The notes below the pieces were generated by a model, which searched no databases, was not told where the DNA came from, and saw nothing but the letters and a program-made list of their open reading frames with translations. A DNA stretch of 34,349 nucleotides from contig CAIOZA010000003.1 in NCBI GenBank assembly GCA_903862655.1, positions 1 to 34,349 of the forward strand, given 5' to 3'. The position numbers and the translations under genes are program-made. Source of the DNA: an uncultured Ignavibacteria bacterium (GTDB taxonomy: Bacteria > Bacteroidota > Ignavibacteria > Kapaibacteriales > UBA2268). Of the stretch, positions 7,903 to 15,963 are shown piece by piece (the stretch's first letter is position 1; every line of letters begins with the position of its first letter).

Positions 7903-8955
7903 ATGAAAGCAGTAATCATTGTTTCGGGCGTTGTTTTAGGATTAGTTTTAGGAATGTATAATGGTATTGAAAAGCCTAAAGCTCTTTGGTGGAAGTTTAC
8001 AGTATTCTTTTTTGTAATACTTCTCACTGTCCTATCTTTTCTACCACCTATTGCCGCTAATTTTGCAACTTCAAAATATCTTTCTGAAGCTCTACCTGAG
8101 TACAATGGGAATGTACTTGTTAACATTATTCCATCAACACTGAAGTTCGATACAGCGTCAAGTAAGTGGGTTCTAAGAATTTGGAATAATGTACCAAAAT
8201 ACAAAGAAGCAAATTTAGCGATATACTCTAAAGATTTACCTGAAGAATTCAAAGCTAGTGCTTCAACAGGCAGATTTGTACTAAAAACTCATTTTGATTC
8301 GAAAAAAAATGAATTTGTTTATCACTCCATTGCCTCAATTAATCCAATTTTTACTTTTCCTGTCGTGCCAGGATTAGAAGAACAAATAAGGATAATGAAC
8401 TATCATGTTCCTGTTGCATGGATTTCGGTACTAGCGTATCTTTTTGCTATGATTTATTCTATATCTTATCTGAGAACAAGGAATATGGAATACGATCTTA
8501 AAGCTACAGCTGCAGCAGAAATAGGTACAATTTTTACAATTTTAGCAACAGTTACTGGAATGATCTGGGCTAAACTCAACTGGGGTTCCTTTTGGAACTG
8601 GGATCCAAGAGAAACATCAATTTTTATTTTGTTGCTAATTTATGGAGCATATTTTGCGTTAAGATCGGCTTTGGAGAATGAAGAACTAAAAGCACGTCTC
8701 AGTTCTGTTTATTCAATAATTGCATTTCTTACTGTTCCATTCTTTGTCTTTATATTACCAAGACTTTTAACTGGTCTTCACCCAGGGTCAGTAAACGATA
8801 ATAGTTCTGGACCAGTTGTGAGTACTCAAGCAAATACTTTAAATTTTTTACAGCAAATAACATTTAGTCTGGGATTTACGTCTATTAGTTTAATCTTTTT
8901 CTGGATGTTAAACATTCGTTTTAGAATGAAAAAGTTAATTTCTCATATTTATTAA
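7903..8955 (+). CDS. ccmC: Cytochrome c maturation protein CcmC with N-terminal extracytoplasmic extension
   Basis: Integral membrane protein of the heme-handling family that presents heme to CcmE. The C-terminal 190 residues hold the CcmC core: NYHVPVAW with a heme-ligand His at 168, the tryptophan-rich WGSFWNWDPRET at about 227-238, and TGLHPGS with the second His at 293. Ahead of the core is an extension of about 160 residues. It has two hydrophobic helices (about 4-20 and 28-50) bracketing a short loop, followed by a roughly 100-residue hydrophilic stretch predicted to be periplasmic. Typical CcmC is about 230-250 residues, so 350 is long. It opens a ccmC-ccmD-ccmE-ccmF-tlpA run. ccmA and ccmB are not in the window. 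Confidence 0.93.
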   Translation: MKAVIIVSGVVLGLVLGMYNGIEKPKALWWKFTVFFFVILLTVLSFLPPIAANFATSKYLSEALPEYNGNVLVNIIPSTLKFDTASSKWVLRIWNNVPKYKEANLAIYSKDLPEEFKASASTGRFVLKTHFDSKKNEFVYHSIASINPIFTFPVVPGLEEQIRIMNYHVPVAWISVLAYLFAMIYSISYLRTRNMEYDLKATAAAEIGTIFTILATVTGMIWAKLNWGSFWNWDPRETSIFILLLIYGAYFALRSALENEELKARLSSVYSIIAFLTVPFFVFILPRLLTGLHPGSVNDNSSGPVVSTQANTLNFLQQITFSLGFTSISLIFFWMLNIRFRMKKLISHIY

Positions 8956-8971
8956 TCTATTAGGTGGTTTA

Positions 8972-9130
8972 ATGCAGGAAATGATGAATCAGAATACATT
9001 GTATATTGTTATGGCTATTATTTTGGTTATTTGGTTTGGGCTTGGATTTTATCTATTCACTTTGGATAGAAAAATTAAGAAAATCGAACAATCTGTTAAT
9101 GACAAATTATTTGATATCAGTGATAAATAA
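8972..9130 (+). CDS. Small CcmD-like membrane protein
   Basis: 52-residue ORF, starting ATG at 8972 and ending TAA at 9128-9130. It has one membrane helix (about residues 10-29, YIVMAIILVIWFGLGFYLF) followed by a charged, helical tail LDRKIKKIEQSVNDK. Size, topology and position between ccmC and ccmE match CcmD, which stabilises the CcmC-CcmE complex and helps release holo-CcmE. Sequence conservation in this family is too low to prove it. A purine-rich AGGTGG lies about 5 nt before the ATG, supporting the start. It is 16 nt after ccmC and 30 nt before the ccmE ATG. Confidence 0.75.
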   Translation: MQEMMNQNTLYIVMAIILVIWFGLGFYLFTLDRKIKKIEQSVNDKLFDISDK

Positions 9131-9160
9131 TTTCGTTTTTTTTAATCAATTTTGGATATT

Positions 9161-9559
9161 ATGAAAACTAAATATATAATCGGAGTAATTGCTGCAATAT
9201 GCTTTGTAGTAATAGCAATTTTTGCTTTGGACTCTAACGCAATTGAATACTCTAATCTTGCAAATGCTTCGGTGTCAGGCAAGAAGGTTCAGGTTACCGG
9301 ATCTTGGGTTAAAGACAAACCAATAAATTATGATGCGGAAAAAAATATTTTTACTTTTTTTATGATAGATAAAGAAAATAAAGAGGTAAAAGTAATTTTC
9401 AAAGGTGCAAAACCCCAGAATTTCAATATCGCAAATTATTTTGTTGTGACTGGCAAACTTGACGGCAACACTTTTTATGCTTCGGATATTCTAACAAAAT
9501 GCCCATCAAAATATGAGGGGCAGATAGAAGATTTGAAGAGAACAAGCGGTCAGCAGTAG
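9161..9559 (+). CDS. ccmE: Cytochrome c maturation heme chaperone CcmE, CxxxY variant
   Basis: Periplasmic heme chaperone anchored by an N-terminal helix (about residues 5-23). It accepts heme from CcmC and passes it to CcmF. The OB-fold body is recognisable in KKVQVTGSW, FFMIDKENKEVKVIFKG and YFVVTGKLDGNTFYASDIL. At the heme-attachment site the classical HxxxY is replaced by Cys114-Pro-Ser-Lys-Tyr118. This cysteine form is known from archaea and some anaerobic bacteria as the system I variant. I start at the ATG at 9161 (MKTKYII) because the upstream in-frame alternative is only a TTG at 9152. Translated length is 132 residues, and ccmF follows after 37 nt. Confidence 0.94.
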   Translation: MKTKYIIGVIAAICFVVIAIFALDSNAIEYSNLANASVSGKKVQVTGSWVKDKPINYDAEKNIFTFFMIDKENKEVKVIFKGAKPQNFNIANYFVVTGKLDGNTFYASDILTKCPSKYEGQIEDLKRTSGQQ

Positions 9560-9596
9560 TTTAAATTATTTTTTTCATCACTAAAGAAATTATTAT

Positions 9597-11915
9597 ATGT
9601 TAGGGAAATTACTTACTTACATACTTCTCGTATTGGCTCTGGGTTCTGCCGGGGCTTATTTTTTGTCGGTTAGACGAAATAGTGAGAAATTAAAATCGAT
9701 TGGAAGATACACTTTTTTTGCTTTTGTTGGCAGTATTACTGCAATGGTACTACTACTGATGACTAATATCTTTGCACACAATTTTCAATATACTTACATT
9801 TGGAGTTATTCATCAACAACACTTCCAATGCATTTGCTGGTTTCTTCTTTCTATGCAGGTCAGGAAGGTTCATTTCTATTATGGACATTCTTTTTAGCTT
9901 TAATTGGTTTGTTTCTAATACCAAATGCAAAAAAATATGGTTATGAATCATGGGTAATGGGATTTTATTCTCTCATTCTTTTGTTTTTAGTAGTTATTCT
10001 TATTTTCAAAAGTCCATTCGAAATGATTTGGGAAACATTCGCGGGGCAACAAGGCGTTCAGGTAGGCTTTACCCCTCCAGAAGGTAGAGGTCTTAATCCA
10101 ATTTTACAGAACTATTGGATTGCAATTCATCCACCGATTTTATTCCTCGGTTATGCCGCAATGACAGTTCCTTTTGTATTTGCTATTGCTGGTTTAATTA
10201 AAAGAGAATATAATGAATGGATTAATATAGCAATTCCATGGACTTTGTTTGCTGCTGCCATTTTAGGTTTAGGAATAATGATGGGTGGTTTCTGGGCTTA
10301 TGAAACACTTGGTTGGGGTGGCTTTTGGGCATGGGATCCTGTGGAGAATGCTTCACTTATGCCATGGCTAATAGCAACAGCTTTAATTCATACAATGCTT
10401 GTTCAAAAAAGAACAGGAGGTTTATACAAAACCAATTTCTCATTAGCAATTTTTGGTTTTGTATTTGTGTTATTTGCTACATATTTGACAAGAAGTGGAA
10501 TTCTTGGAGAAGCTTCAGTTCATTCATTTGTTGATCCGGGACAAATCGTAAATAATTTGATGGTATTTCTGCTTTTATTCTTTACAATATCTGGCTTTAC
10601 AATTCTTTTTATAAGGCTTAAGGATATACCTCAGGCTAAAATTGGATTCAGTTTCAGTTCTAAAGAAATGTGGCTAGCTTTAGGTGCTATTCTTCTTCTT
10701 GCTTTAACAGTCATTGTTCTGTTAGGTACAATAAGACCAGTTCTACCTGAGTGGCTTGTTAAAACTAAAGCTTCCGTTAAGCCTGAAGATTATAATATGT
10801 GGGCAAATCCAATTTCATTCTTGATATTGATTCTTAACGCTGTTTCCATATATCTAAACTGGAAACAATCTGATTGGAAAACAGTTTTAAAGAAATTGTA
10901 TTTTCCAATTATTGCAAGCGTTGTGATAGTAATTATTTCTTATTTCCTTGGACTATCAGACTATAGATATATTCTTTTGGGTTTTGCTGGATGGTTTTCA
11001 TTATTTGTTAATATTGAATTATGTATTAAGAATTTCAGAAGTAATACCAAATTTCTCGGTGCTTTTGTGTCTCATCTTGGTATATCGGTCATGATTCTTG
11101 GTATTATAGCTTCAGGTGCTTATTCAGAAATGAAACCATTGTCTTTGATTCAGGGCAAAACGCAAAAAGCTTTTGGATATGATATTACATTGGTTGGTAA
11201 AAAACAAATTGAAAGACAATTTACTGATCGTGAAAAGTATGAGTATCAAATTAGAATCGAAAAGAATGGTATAGTTTTAGCTGATGCCTATCCAGTTTTA
11301 TACTACAGTAGTTTTAATAATTTCGAGAGCCCTTTCTTCGAACCTGGTATTGAGCGTTTCCTAATGAAAGATATATATATATCACCAAAAACATTTGATT
11401 TGCAGGTTGGAGATCCACCTTTGGTACTCAAGAAAGGTGAATCCGGAAAACTTGCTTATGATACTACAATTACCATGACCTTTAATAGATTCGAGATGAA
11501 TCAGCAGCACAATGAAAAGGAAATGGTACTCGGGACAATAATCAGTTTTGTAAAAGATGGGAAACAATGGGAAGATACTCTCTTTGCGACATTAAATCCT
11601 GAAAAAGGAAAGATGACTCCAATAACAAAATTAGTTAAAGGCACAGATTTTCAACTCAGTTTAAGTAGTGTTGTTCCAGGAGAAACAGCTGAAGACACAA
11701 AGATGGAGTTTCTATCTTCAAGAGAAGTTTTCCATGTAGATGTATCAACTAAACCATTTATTAATTTGGTTTGGTTTGGTGTTTTAGCAGTAGTTCTTGG
11801 TTTCTTCGTGGCAATGTTCAGGTATGTTAATTCAATCAAAAAAGCCAAACATGTTGAAATTGTCCAAGAAGTTCCAAATGTTGAAACAACAAAAGATGAA
11901 ACTGAAGATTTATAA
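9597..11915 (+). CDS. ccmF: Cytochrome c heme lyase subunit CcmF
   Basis: Large polytopic membrane protein that ligates heme from holo-CcmE to the CXXCH motifs of apocytochromes c. The 772-residue protein has more than twelve hydrophobic helices. Key motifs are AGQEGSFLLW near 88, NYWIAIHPPILFLGYA with His178, GWGGFWAWDPVENAS at about 239-253, His265, ASVHSFVDPG with His309, and a late FVSHLGISVMILG that supplies the fourth conserved histidine. A periplasmic domain precedes the final helix, and the C-terminal tail is acidic. Length is slightly above the usual 640-700 residues. It lies between ccmE and the tlpA-like gene. Confidence 0.96.
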   Translation: MLGKLLTYILLVLALGSAGAYFLSVRRNSEKLKSIGRYTFFAFVGSITAMVLLLMTNIFAHNFQYTYIWSYSSTTLPMHLLVSSFYAGQEGSFLLWTFFLALIGLFLIPNAKKYGYESWVMGFYSLILLFLVVILIFKSPFEMIWETFAGQQGVQVGFTPPEGRGLNPILQNYWIAIHPPILFLGYAAMTVPFVFAIAGLIKREYNEWINIAIPWTLFAAAILGLGIMMGGFWAYETLGWGGFWAWDPVENASLMPWLIATALIHTMLVQKRTGGLYKTNFSLAIFGFVFVLFATYLTRSGILGEASVHSFVDPGQIVNNLMVFLLLFFTISGFTILFIRLKDIPQAKIGFSFSSKEMWLALGAILLLALTVIVLLGTIRPVLPEWLVKTKASVKPEDYNMWANPISFLILILNAVSIYLNWKQSDWKTVLKKLYFPIIASVVIVIISYFLGLSDYRYILLGFAGWFSLFVNIELCIKNFRSNTKFLGAFVSHLGISVMILGIIASGAYSEMKPLSLIQGKTQKAFGYDITLVGKKQIERQFTDREKYEYQIRIEKNGIVLADAYPVLYYSSFNNFESPFFEPGIERFLMKDIYISPKTFDLQVGDPPLVLKKGESGKLAYDTTITMTFNRFEMNQQHNEKEMVLGTIISFVKDGKQWEDTLFATLNPEKGKMTPITKLVKGTDFQLSLSSVVPGETAEDTKMEFLSSREVFHVDVSTKPFINLVWFGVLAVVLGFFVAMFRYVNSIKKAKHVEIVQEVPNVETTKDETEDL

Positions 11916-11999
11916 ATCAATATTATTTTTATAATAAAAAATTAATTTATTCATATTTTTCTACATTAGAATATTTTAATTCAATTATCAAGGATTGTT

Positions 12000-12641
12000 A
12001 TGTATTATTTCAAAACATTTTGTTTTTTTACTGTTTTAATTTTCAGTATATCGGTCCTAAGCTCTTGTGGACAAGAGAAGCCAAAAATCGATTTACAAAG
12101 TCAGGCACTAAACAATACATCAAGTATGCTGGCCAATAATAACACAGTAACATCAACAACAACTACTGTTACCGGTACCAAAGTTTTTCAGATTGAAACA
12201 GTTGGGAAAGCTGAAAAAGGAAAATCAATTGACTTTACATGGAATGACAATGGAACTAAAGTATCATTCGCAGAATACACCAAAAATAAAGTAGTACTTC
12301 TCAATTTTTGGGGAACTTGGTGCGGTCCTTGTCGAAGGGAAATACCAGACTTAATTTCACTGGGACAGTTAATGAAAGGTAAGGATTTTGTAATTATTGG
12401 TATTGCTTTAGAAAGAAATCCAAATGGTGCTCTGTTAGGTGTGGAGGAATTCGTTAAAAAGAATAACATTGAATATATAAACCTTGTAGATCTTCAAAGA
12501 AAATTGGATGCAGCTTATGGTAGCATTGAAGCTATTCCAACAACTTTTATTATTGATAAAAAAGGTAATATTTCTGAGACAATTGTTGGTGGTCGGGATA
12601 AAGATACTTTTCTACAATCGGTTAACAGAGTTTTGAAATAG
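12000..12641 (+). CDS. TlpA/ResA-like lipoprotein thiol-disulfide oxidoreductase
   Basis: Probably keeps apocytochrome c CXXCH cysteines reduced on the outer face of the membrane. The N-terminus is a lipoprotein signal ending in the lipobox LSSC (Cys23). A low-complexity Asn/Thr/Ser linker follows at about residues 37-60. The thioredoxin fold has the active site FWGTWCGPC with Cys108 and Cys111 and the cis-proline segment EAIPTTFIID. Length is 213 residues. It lies 84 nt after ccmF and before a terminator, so it is the likely last gene of the cytochrome c maturation cluster, filling the role CcmG has in proteobacteria. Its exact partner is inferred from context only. Confidence 0.92.
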   Translation: MYYFKTFCFFTVLIFSISVLSSCGQEKPKIDLQSQALNNTSSMLANNNTVTSTTTTVTGTKVFQIETVGKAEKGKSIDFTWNDNGTKVSFAEYTKNKVVLLNFWGTWCGPCRREIPDLISLGQLMKGKDFVIIGIALERNPNGALLGVEEFVKKNNIEYINLVDLQRKLDAAYGSIEAIPTTFIIDKKGNISETIVGGRDKDTFLQSVNRVLK

Positions 12642-12665
12642 TTTTTTACTATTCTTTATAAATTT

Positions 12666-12705
12666 AATGGCAGTTTTTGCTTTGCAGAAACAGCCATTTT
12701 TTTTT
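12666..12705 (+). terminator. Intrinsic terminator after the ccm/tlpA genes
   Basis: Stem AATGGC (12666-12671) with GCCATT (12693-12698), extended past one A-A mismatch by GTTT (12673-12676) with AAAC (12688-12691), followed by a run of nine or more T. It begins 25 nt after the tlpA-like stop. Confidence 0.85.
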
Positions 12706-12722
12706 GTCAATAAATTAACTAT

Positions 12723-12758
12723 AAAAAAAACCTTGAATCACAAATGCTTCAAGGTTTT
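12723..12758 (-). terminator. Intrinsic terminator after tRNA-Arg
   Basis: Inverted repeat AAAACCTTGAA (12727-12737) and TTCAAGGTTTT (12748-12758) with a 10-nt loop, followed on the minus strand by a T-run down to 12723. It lies 12 nt past the 3' end of tRNA-Arg. Together with the plus-strand terminator just upstream it insulates two convergent units. Confidence 0.85.
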
Positions 12759-12770
12759 ATTTGTTGTAAG

Positions 12771-12844
<74 letters not shown>

Positions 12845-12855
12845 AGAATAGAATA

Positions 12856-12887
12856 CAAAAATAGAACATTTTCTTTAACAAAACAAG
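12856..12887 (-). promoter_or_regulatory. Bacteroidetes-type promoter of tRNA-Arg
   Basis: Minus-strand -7 box TATTTTTG (12863-12856) with CTTG (12887-12884, one mismatch to TTTG) exactly 20 bp upstream. The -7 box ends 11 nt before the tRNA 5' end, a reasonable distance for a short 5' leader. It shares spacing with the SRP RNA and tRNA-Cys promoters. Confidence 0.65.
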
Positions 12888-12924
12888 ATAATTTGTGAAT
12901 TTCTTCAATTTATTTTTTAATAAA

Positions 12925-12956
12925 TTTGAATTAATGATAAATTATACCTAATTTTG
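12925..12956 (+). promoter_or_regulatory. Bacteroidetes-type promoter of the SRP RNA
   Basis: TTTG at 12925-12928, a 20-bp spacer, then TAATTTTG at 12949-12956, a perfect match to TAnnTTTG. The box ends about 6 nt before the predicted first paired base of the SRP RNA, so the start point should be near 12962. Confidence 0.8.
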
Positions 12957-12961
12957 TAGTC

Positions 12962-13060
12962 GGGTCAAGTCCCGTGCGGCTAAGTCAAGCCCAACCCCGC
13001 CAGGTCCGGAAGGAAGCAACGGTAAGTTTGTTCTTAGGGTGCCACGGTCAACTTGACCTT
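12962..13060 (+). ncRNA. ffs: Signal recognition particle RNA, small bacterial (4.5S) type
   Basis: RNA scaffold that binds Ffh and docks FtsY for co-translational membrane targeting. The conserved apical domain is unmistakable: GTCCGGAAGGAAGCAACGG, with the GGAA tetraloop and the Ffh-binding internal loop AGCA. The ends pair as GGTCAAGT (12963-12970) with ACTTGACC (13051-13058). The closing stem followed by a run of nine T (13059-13067) can also act as its terminator. Length of about 100 nt, without an Alu domain, is the short form. rng begins about 60 nt downstream. Confidence 0.97.
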
Positions 13061-13129
13061 TTTTTTTATTTAATTGTAATTTATCTAAATTTATTCGTCT
13101 CTTTAATCTTTAATCAATATTGATTCTGA

Positions 13130-14788
13130 ATGAAAAAAGAAATAATCATTAATTCTGCCTTAAATGAAGTCCGCATCGCAATCACTGAAGAAGGAAAGCT
13201 TGCTGAATTCTTTATTGAAACTCCGGATAAAGAAAAATCAGTTGGTAATATTTATCTTGGTCAGGTAAAGCGTATTGTTCCCGGGATTAATGCAGCATTT
13301 GTTGACATTGGTCAAGGACAGGATGGATTTCTTCATTTCTCAGATGTTGATGATGATCTTGACAATATGATTACTGACGAAGAAGATTCACCAGAAGATG
13401 AAGACAACGAACTTGAAATCGACGAATATAATGATGTTTTTGATGAATTGAATATTTCTTCCGAATCAGAAGATGACAAAATAAAAAAAGCAAATAAAAC
13501 TGAAAATGCCTTTGAGACCAAACAAGCAATTTTCATGACCAGAAGAAGCGGTCCCGTTGAAATAAATCTCGAAGAAGAGCAAAAGATAATAGTACAAATC
13601 GTCCGTGAAGCTTATCGCTCAAAAGGAGTAAAAATAACGACAAAAATTGCACTCCCAGGTAGATATGTCGTTCTAATGCCTTTCGAAAATGTCATTGGTA
13701 TATCACGTAAAATAACATCATTCAAAGAGAGAAAACGTCTTCGCTATTTGGCAAGAACAACTCTACCCAAAGGATCTGGTTGCATTATCCGTACTGCAGC
13801 TCAAGGAAAAAGTGAAACAGAATTAATCCGTGACTGGGATAAGTTGATACAAACTTGGCGTGATATTGAAGCTAAGATTAAAAGAGCTGAGGGTCCCACC
13901 CTACTCTATCAGGACATGGAACTTGCCACAAGTGTTATCCGTGATTTATTCACAACCGATGTTGCGAAAGTTCATGTCGATTCAAAAAAGTTATTCAAAG
14001 AAATTACAAATTATATCAAATGGGCATCACCAAATCTTTTAAGTGCTATAGAACTTTATGACCAAAAGAAACCAATATTTGATCATTTTGGGGTAGAACA
14101 AGAGTTAGAAAAAACCTATAAATCAAAAGTTAATCTACCAAAAGGTGGATCGATCATAGTTGAACAAACAGAAGCAATGCACGTTATTGATGTTAATTCC
14201 GGCAAATCTATCTCGGAGCATCTCCAGGAAAATACTGCATTAAATACAAACCTAGAAGCATCCCGTGAAATTGCACGACAGATAAGACTAAGAGATATGT
14301 CCGGCATGATCCTTATTGATTTCATCGATATGGGTAAGGATGCAAATCGTAAGAGATTGTTTAGTGATATGCGTAGAGAATTGAACAGAGACAGAGCAAA
14401 AACTGTTGTCTATCCTCTCACACAGCTCGGAATAATGCAAATTACACGACAAAGAGTGAATCAAACAATTTCGGAGAAGATGACTGATGTTTGCCCTATG
14501 TGTCACGGAAGAGGCAGGATTGCTTCCAAGTCAGTTCTCTTTAATGCCATTGAAAGATGGTTGAAGAATTTTCGTTCTCATTCAAGAGAATTTAAATTAA
14601 ATTTACATATACATCCTCATGTAGCACCATATTTGACTGAAGGTACATTATCTAGGTTATCAAGACTAATGATAAAGTATTTCGTTAAAATCAAATTGGT
14701 TCAAGATGAGCAAATATCTATCGATTCATTCAAGTTTGAATCTCCACGCAGAAACAAGGATGTAACCCAGGAATACATGAAGAGCTGA
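13130..14788 (+). CDS. rng: Ribonuclease G/E family endoribonuclease with acidic insertion
   Basis: Single-strand endoribonuclease for rRNA processing and RNA turnover. In the 552-residue protein the N-terminal S1 region starts with NIYLGQVKRIVPGINAAFVDIG. It is interrupted at about residues 72-150 by an insertion rich in Asp and Glu, after which the S1 domain resumes (KIALPGRYVVLMP). The DNase-I-like catalytic region has the magnesium ligands Asp354 (MHVIDVNSGKS) and Asp397 (GMILIDFIDM), and the zinc-link CPMCHGRGR at 455-463. No long RNase E C-terminal scaffold is present, which favours rng. Its stop overlaps the dxr start by 1 nt. Confidence 0.95.
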   Translation: MKKEIIINSALNEVRIAITEEGKLAEFFIETPDKEKSVGNIYLGQVKRIVPGINAAFVDIGQGQDGFLHFSDVDDDLDNMITDEEDSPEDEDNELEIDEYNDVFDELNISSESEDDKIKKANKTENAFETKQAIFMTRRSGPVEINLEEEQKIIVQIVREAYRSKGVKITTKIALPGRYVVLMPFENVIGISRKITSFKERKRLRYLARTTLPKGSGCIIRTAAQGKSETELIRDWDKLIQTWRDIEAKIKRAEGPTLLYQDMELATSVIRDLFTTDVAKVHVDSKKLFKEITNYIKWASPNLLSAIELYDQKKPIFDHFGVEQELEKTYKSKVNLPKGGSIIVEQTEAMHVIDVNSGKSISEHLQENTALNTNLEASREIARQIRLRDMSGMILIDFIDMGKDANRKRLFSDMRRELNRDRAKTVVYPLTQLGIMQITRQRVNQTISEKMTDVCPMCHGRGRIASKSVLFNAIERWLKNFRSHSREFKLNLHIHPHVAPYLTEGTLSRLSRLMIKYFVKIKLVQDEQISIDSFKFESPRRNKDVTQEYMKS

Positions 14789-15951
14789 TGACAGATAATC
14801 CCAAAATATTAACTATTCTTGGATCGACAGGTTCAATCGGAGTACAAACTTTGGAAGTTATTGATTCGATTCAAGATCATTTCGAAATTAATTATCTTAC
14901 TACAAACTCTAGAATTGATATCCTCACCAATCAAATAGAAAAATATCATCCTAAAGGAGTAGTTATTGGCGATGAGAAATTATATCTGAATTTCAAAAGG
15001 GAATCAAATTTTATAGGTAAAATACTCTATGGCGAGGAAGGCTTATGCGAAGCAGCATCTGATTCAATTAACGATTTAACTGTTTCGGCATTGGTTGGTT
15101 TTTCAGGAGTGATCCCTACCCTATCAGCAATTAAAGCAGGCATTAACATTGCTTTAGCTAATAAAGAGACATTGGTTAGTGCTGGCAGCATTATAATTGA
15201 TGAGGCCAGGAAATACAACGTTCAAATATTTGCAATCGATAGTGAGCATAGTGCTGTTCTGCAATGCATTGTTGGCGAGAATAAGGACGAAATCGAAAAG
15301 ATTATTCTAACAGCATCAGGTGGTCCATTCCTTAACACTCCAATTGAAGATTTTAAGAATATTACTGTCAATCAAGCTTTGGCACATCCAAACTGGTCAA
15401 TGGGCAACAAAATCACAATTGACTCTGCAACCATGATAAATAAAGGTTTCGAGATAATAGAAGCTTTCTGGTTGTTTGATATCGAACTAAGTAAAATTGA
15501 AGTTGTTATACATCCACAAAGTATAATTCATTCAATGGTACAATTTGTTGACGGTTCAATAAAAGCGCAAATGGGACTTCCAGATATGAGAGTACCGATT
15601 TCCTATGCACTAACCTACCCAATGAGGATGAAAAATAATTTTAAAAGACTTGATTTTAATAAATTTAATTCTTTAACATTTTCAAAGCCTGATTTAAATC
15701 GATTTCCATGCCTCAGACTTGCTTATGATTCACTGAATAGCTTTGGGAATAGTACAGCAGTTTTGAATGCGGCTAACGAAATTGCAGTTAATGGCTTTTT
15801 AAAAAATCAAATTCCATTTAATGCTATTTCAGTTCTTGTGGAAACAACACTTATGAATATTAATCATATCGATAATCCAACTATTGATGACATAGTTAAT
15901 ACTAATTTAGATTCAAGAAATTTTACAACTAAATTGCTACACAATAATTAA
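14788..15951 (+). CDS. dxr: 1-deoxy-D-xylulose 5-phosphate reductoisomerase
   Basis: Second enzyme of the non-mevalonate (MEP) isoprenoid pathway; converts DXP to MEP with NADPH and a divalent metal. The 387-residue protein has the N-terminal NADPH-binding motif GSTGSIGVQTLEVI, NKETLVSAG near 126, AIDSEHSAV with metal-binding acids, TASGGPF, the flexible-loop and substrate motif HPNWSMGNKITIDSATM, and IHPQSIIHSMVQF, all conserved. The start codon shares a base with the rng stop (TGATG), so translation is probably coupled. rseP starts 12 nt downstream, an association seen in many bacteria. Confidence 0.97.
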   Translation: MTDNPKILTILGSTGSIGVQTLEVIDSIQDHFEINYLTTNSRIDILTNQIEKYHPKGVVIGDEKLYLNFKRESNFIGKILYGEEGLCEAASDSINDLTVSALVGFSGVIPTLSAIKAGINIALANKETLVSAGSIIIDEARKYNVQIFAIDSEHSAVLQCIVGENKDEIEKIILTASGGPFLNTPIEDFKNITVNQALAHPNWSMGNKITIDSATMINKGFEIIEAFWLFDIELSKIEVVIHPQSIIHSMVQFVDGSIKAQMGLPDMRVPISYALTYPMRMKNNFKRLDFNKFNSLTFSKPDLNRFPCLRLAYDSLNSFGNSTAVLNAANEIAVNGFLKNQIPFNAISVLVETTLMNINHIDNPTIDDIVNTNLDSRNFTTKLLHNN

Positions 15952-15963
15952 ACGGATAAATTT

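Noticed and set aside
11916-11999. AT-rich inverted repeats after ccmF as a terminator
   Set aside because: Arms are A/T only and short, with no stable stem; the tlpA-like gene is more likely in the same transcript.
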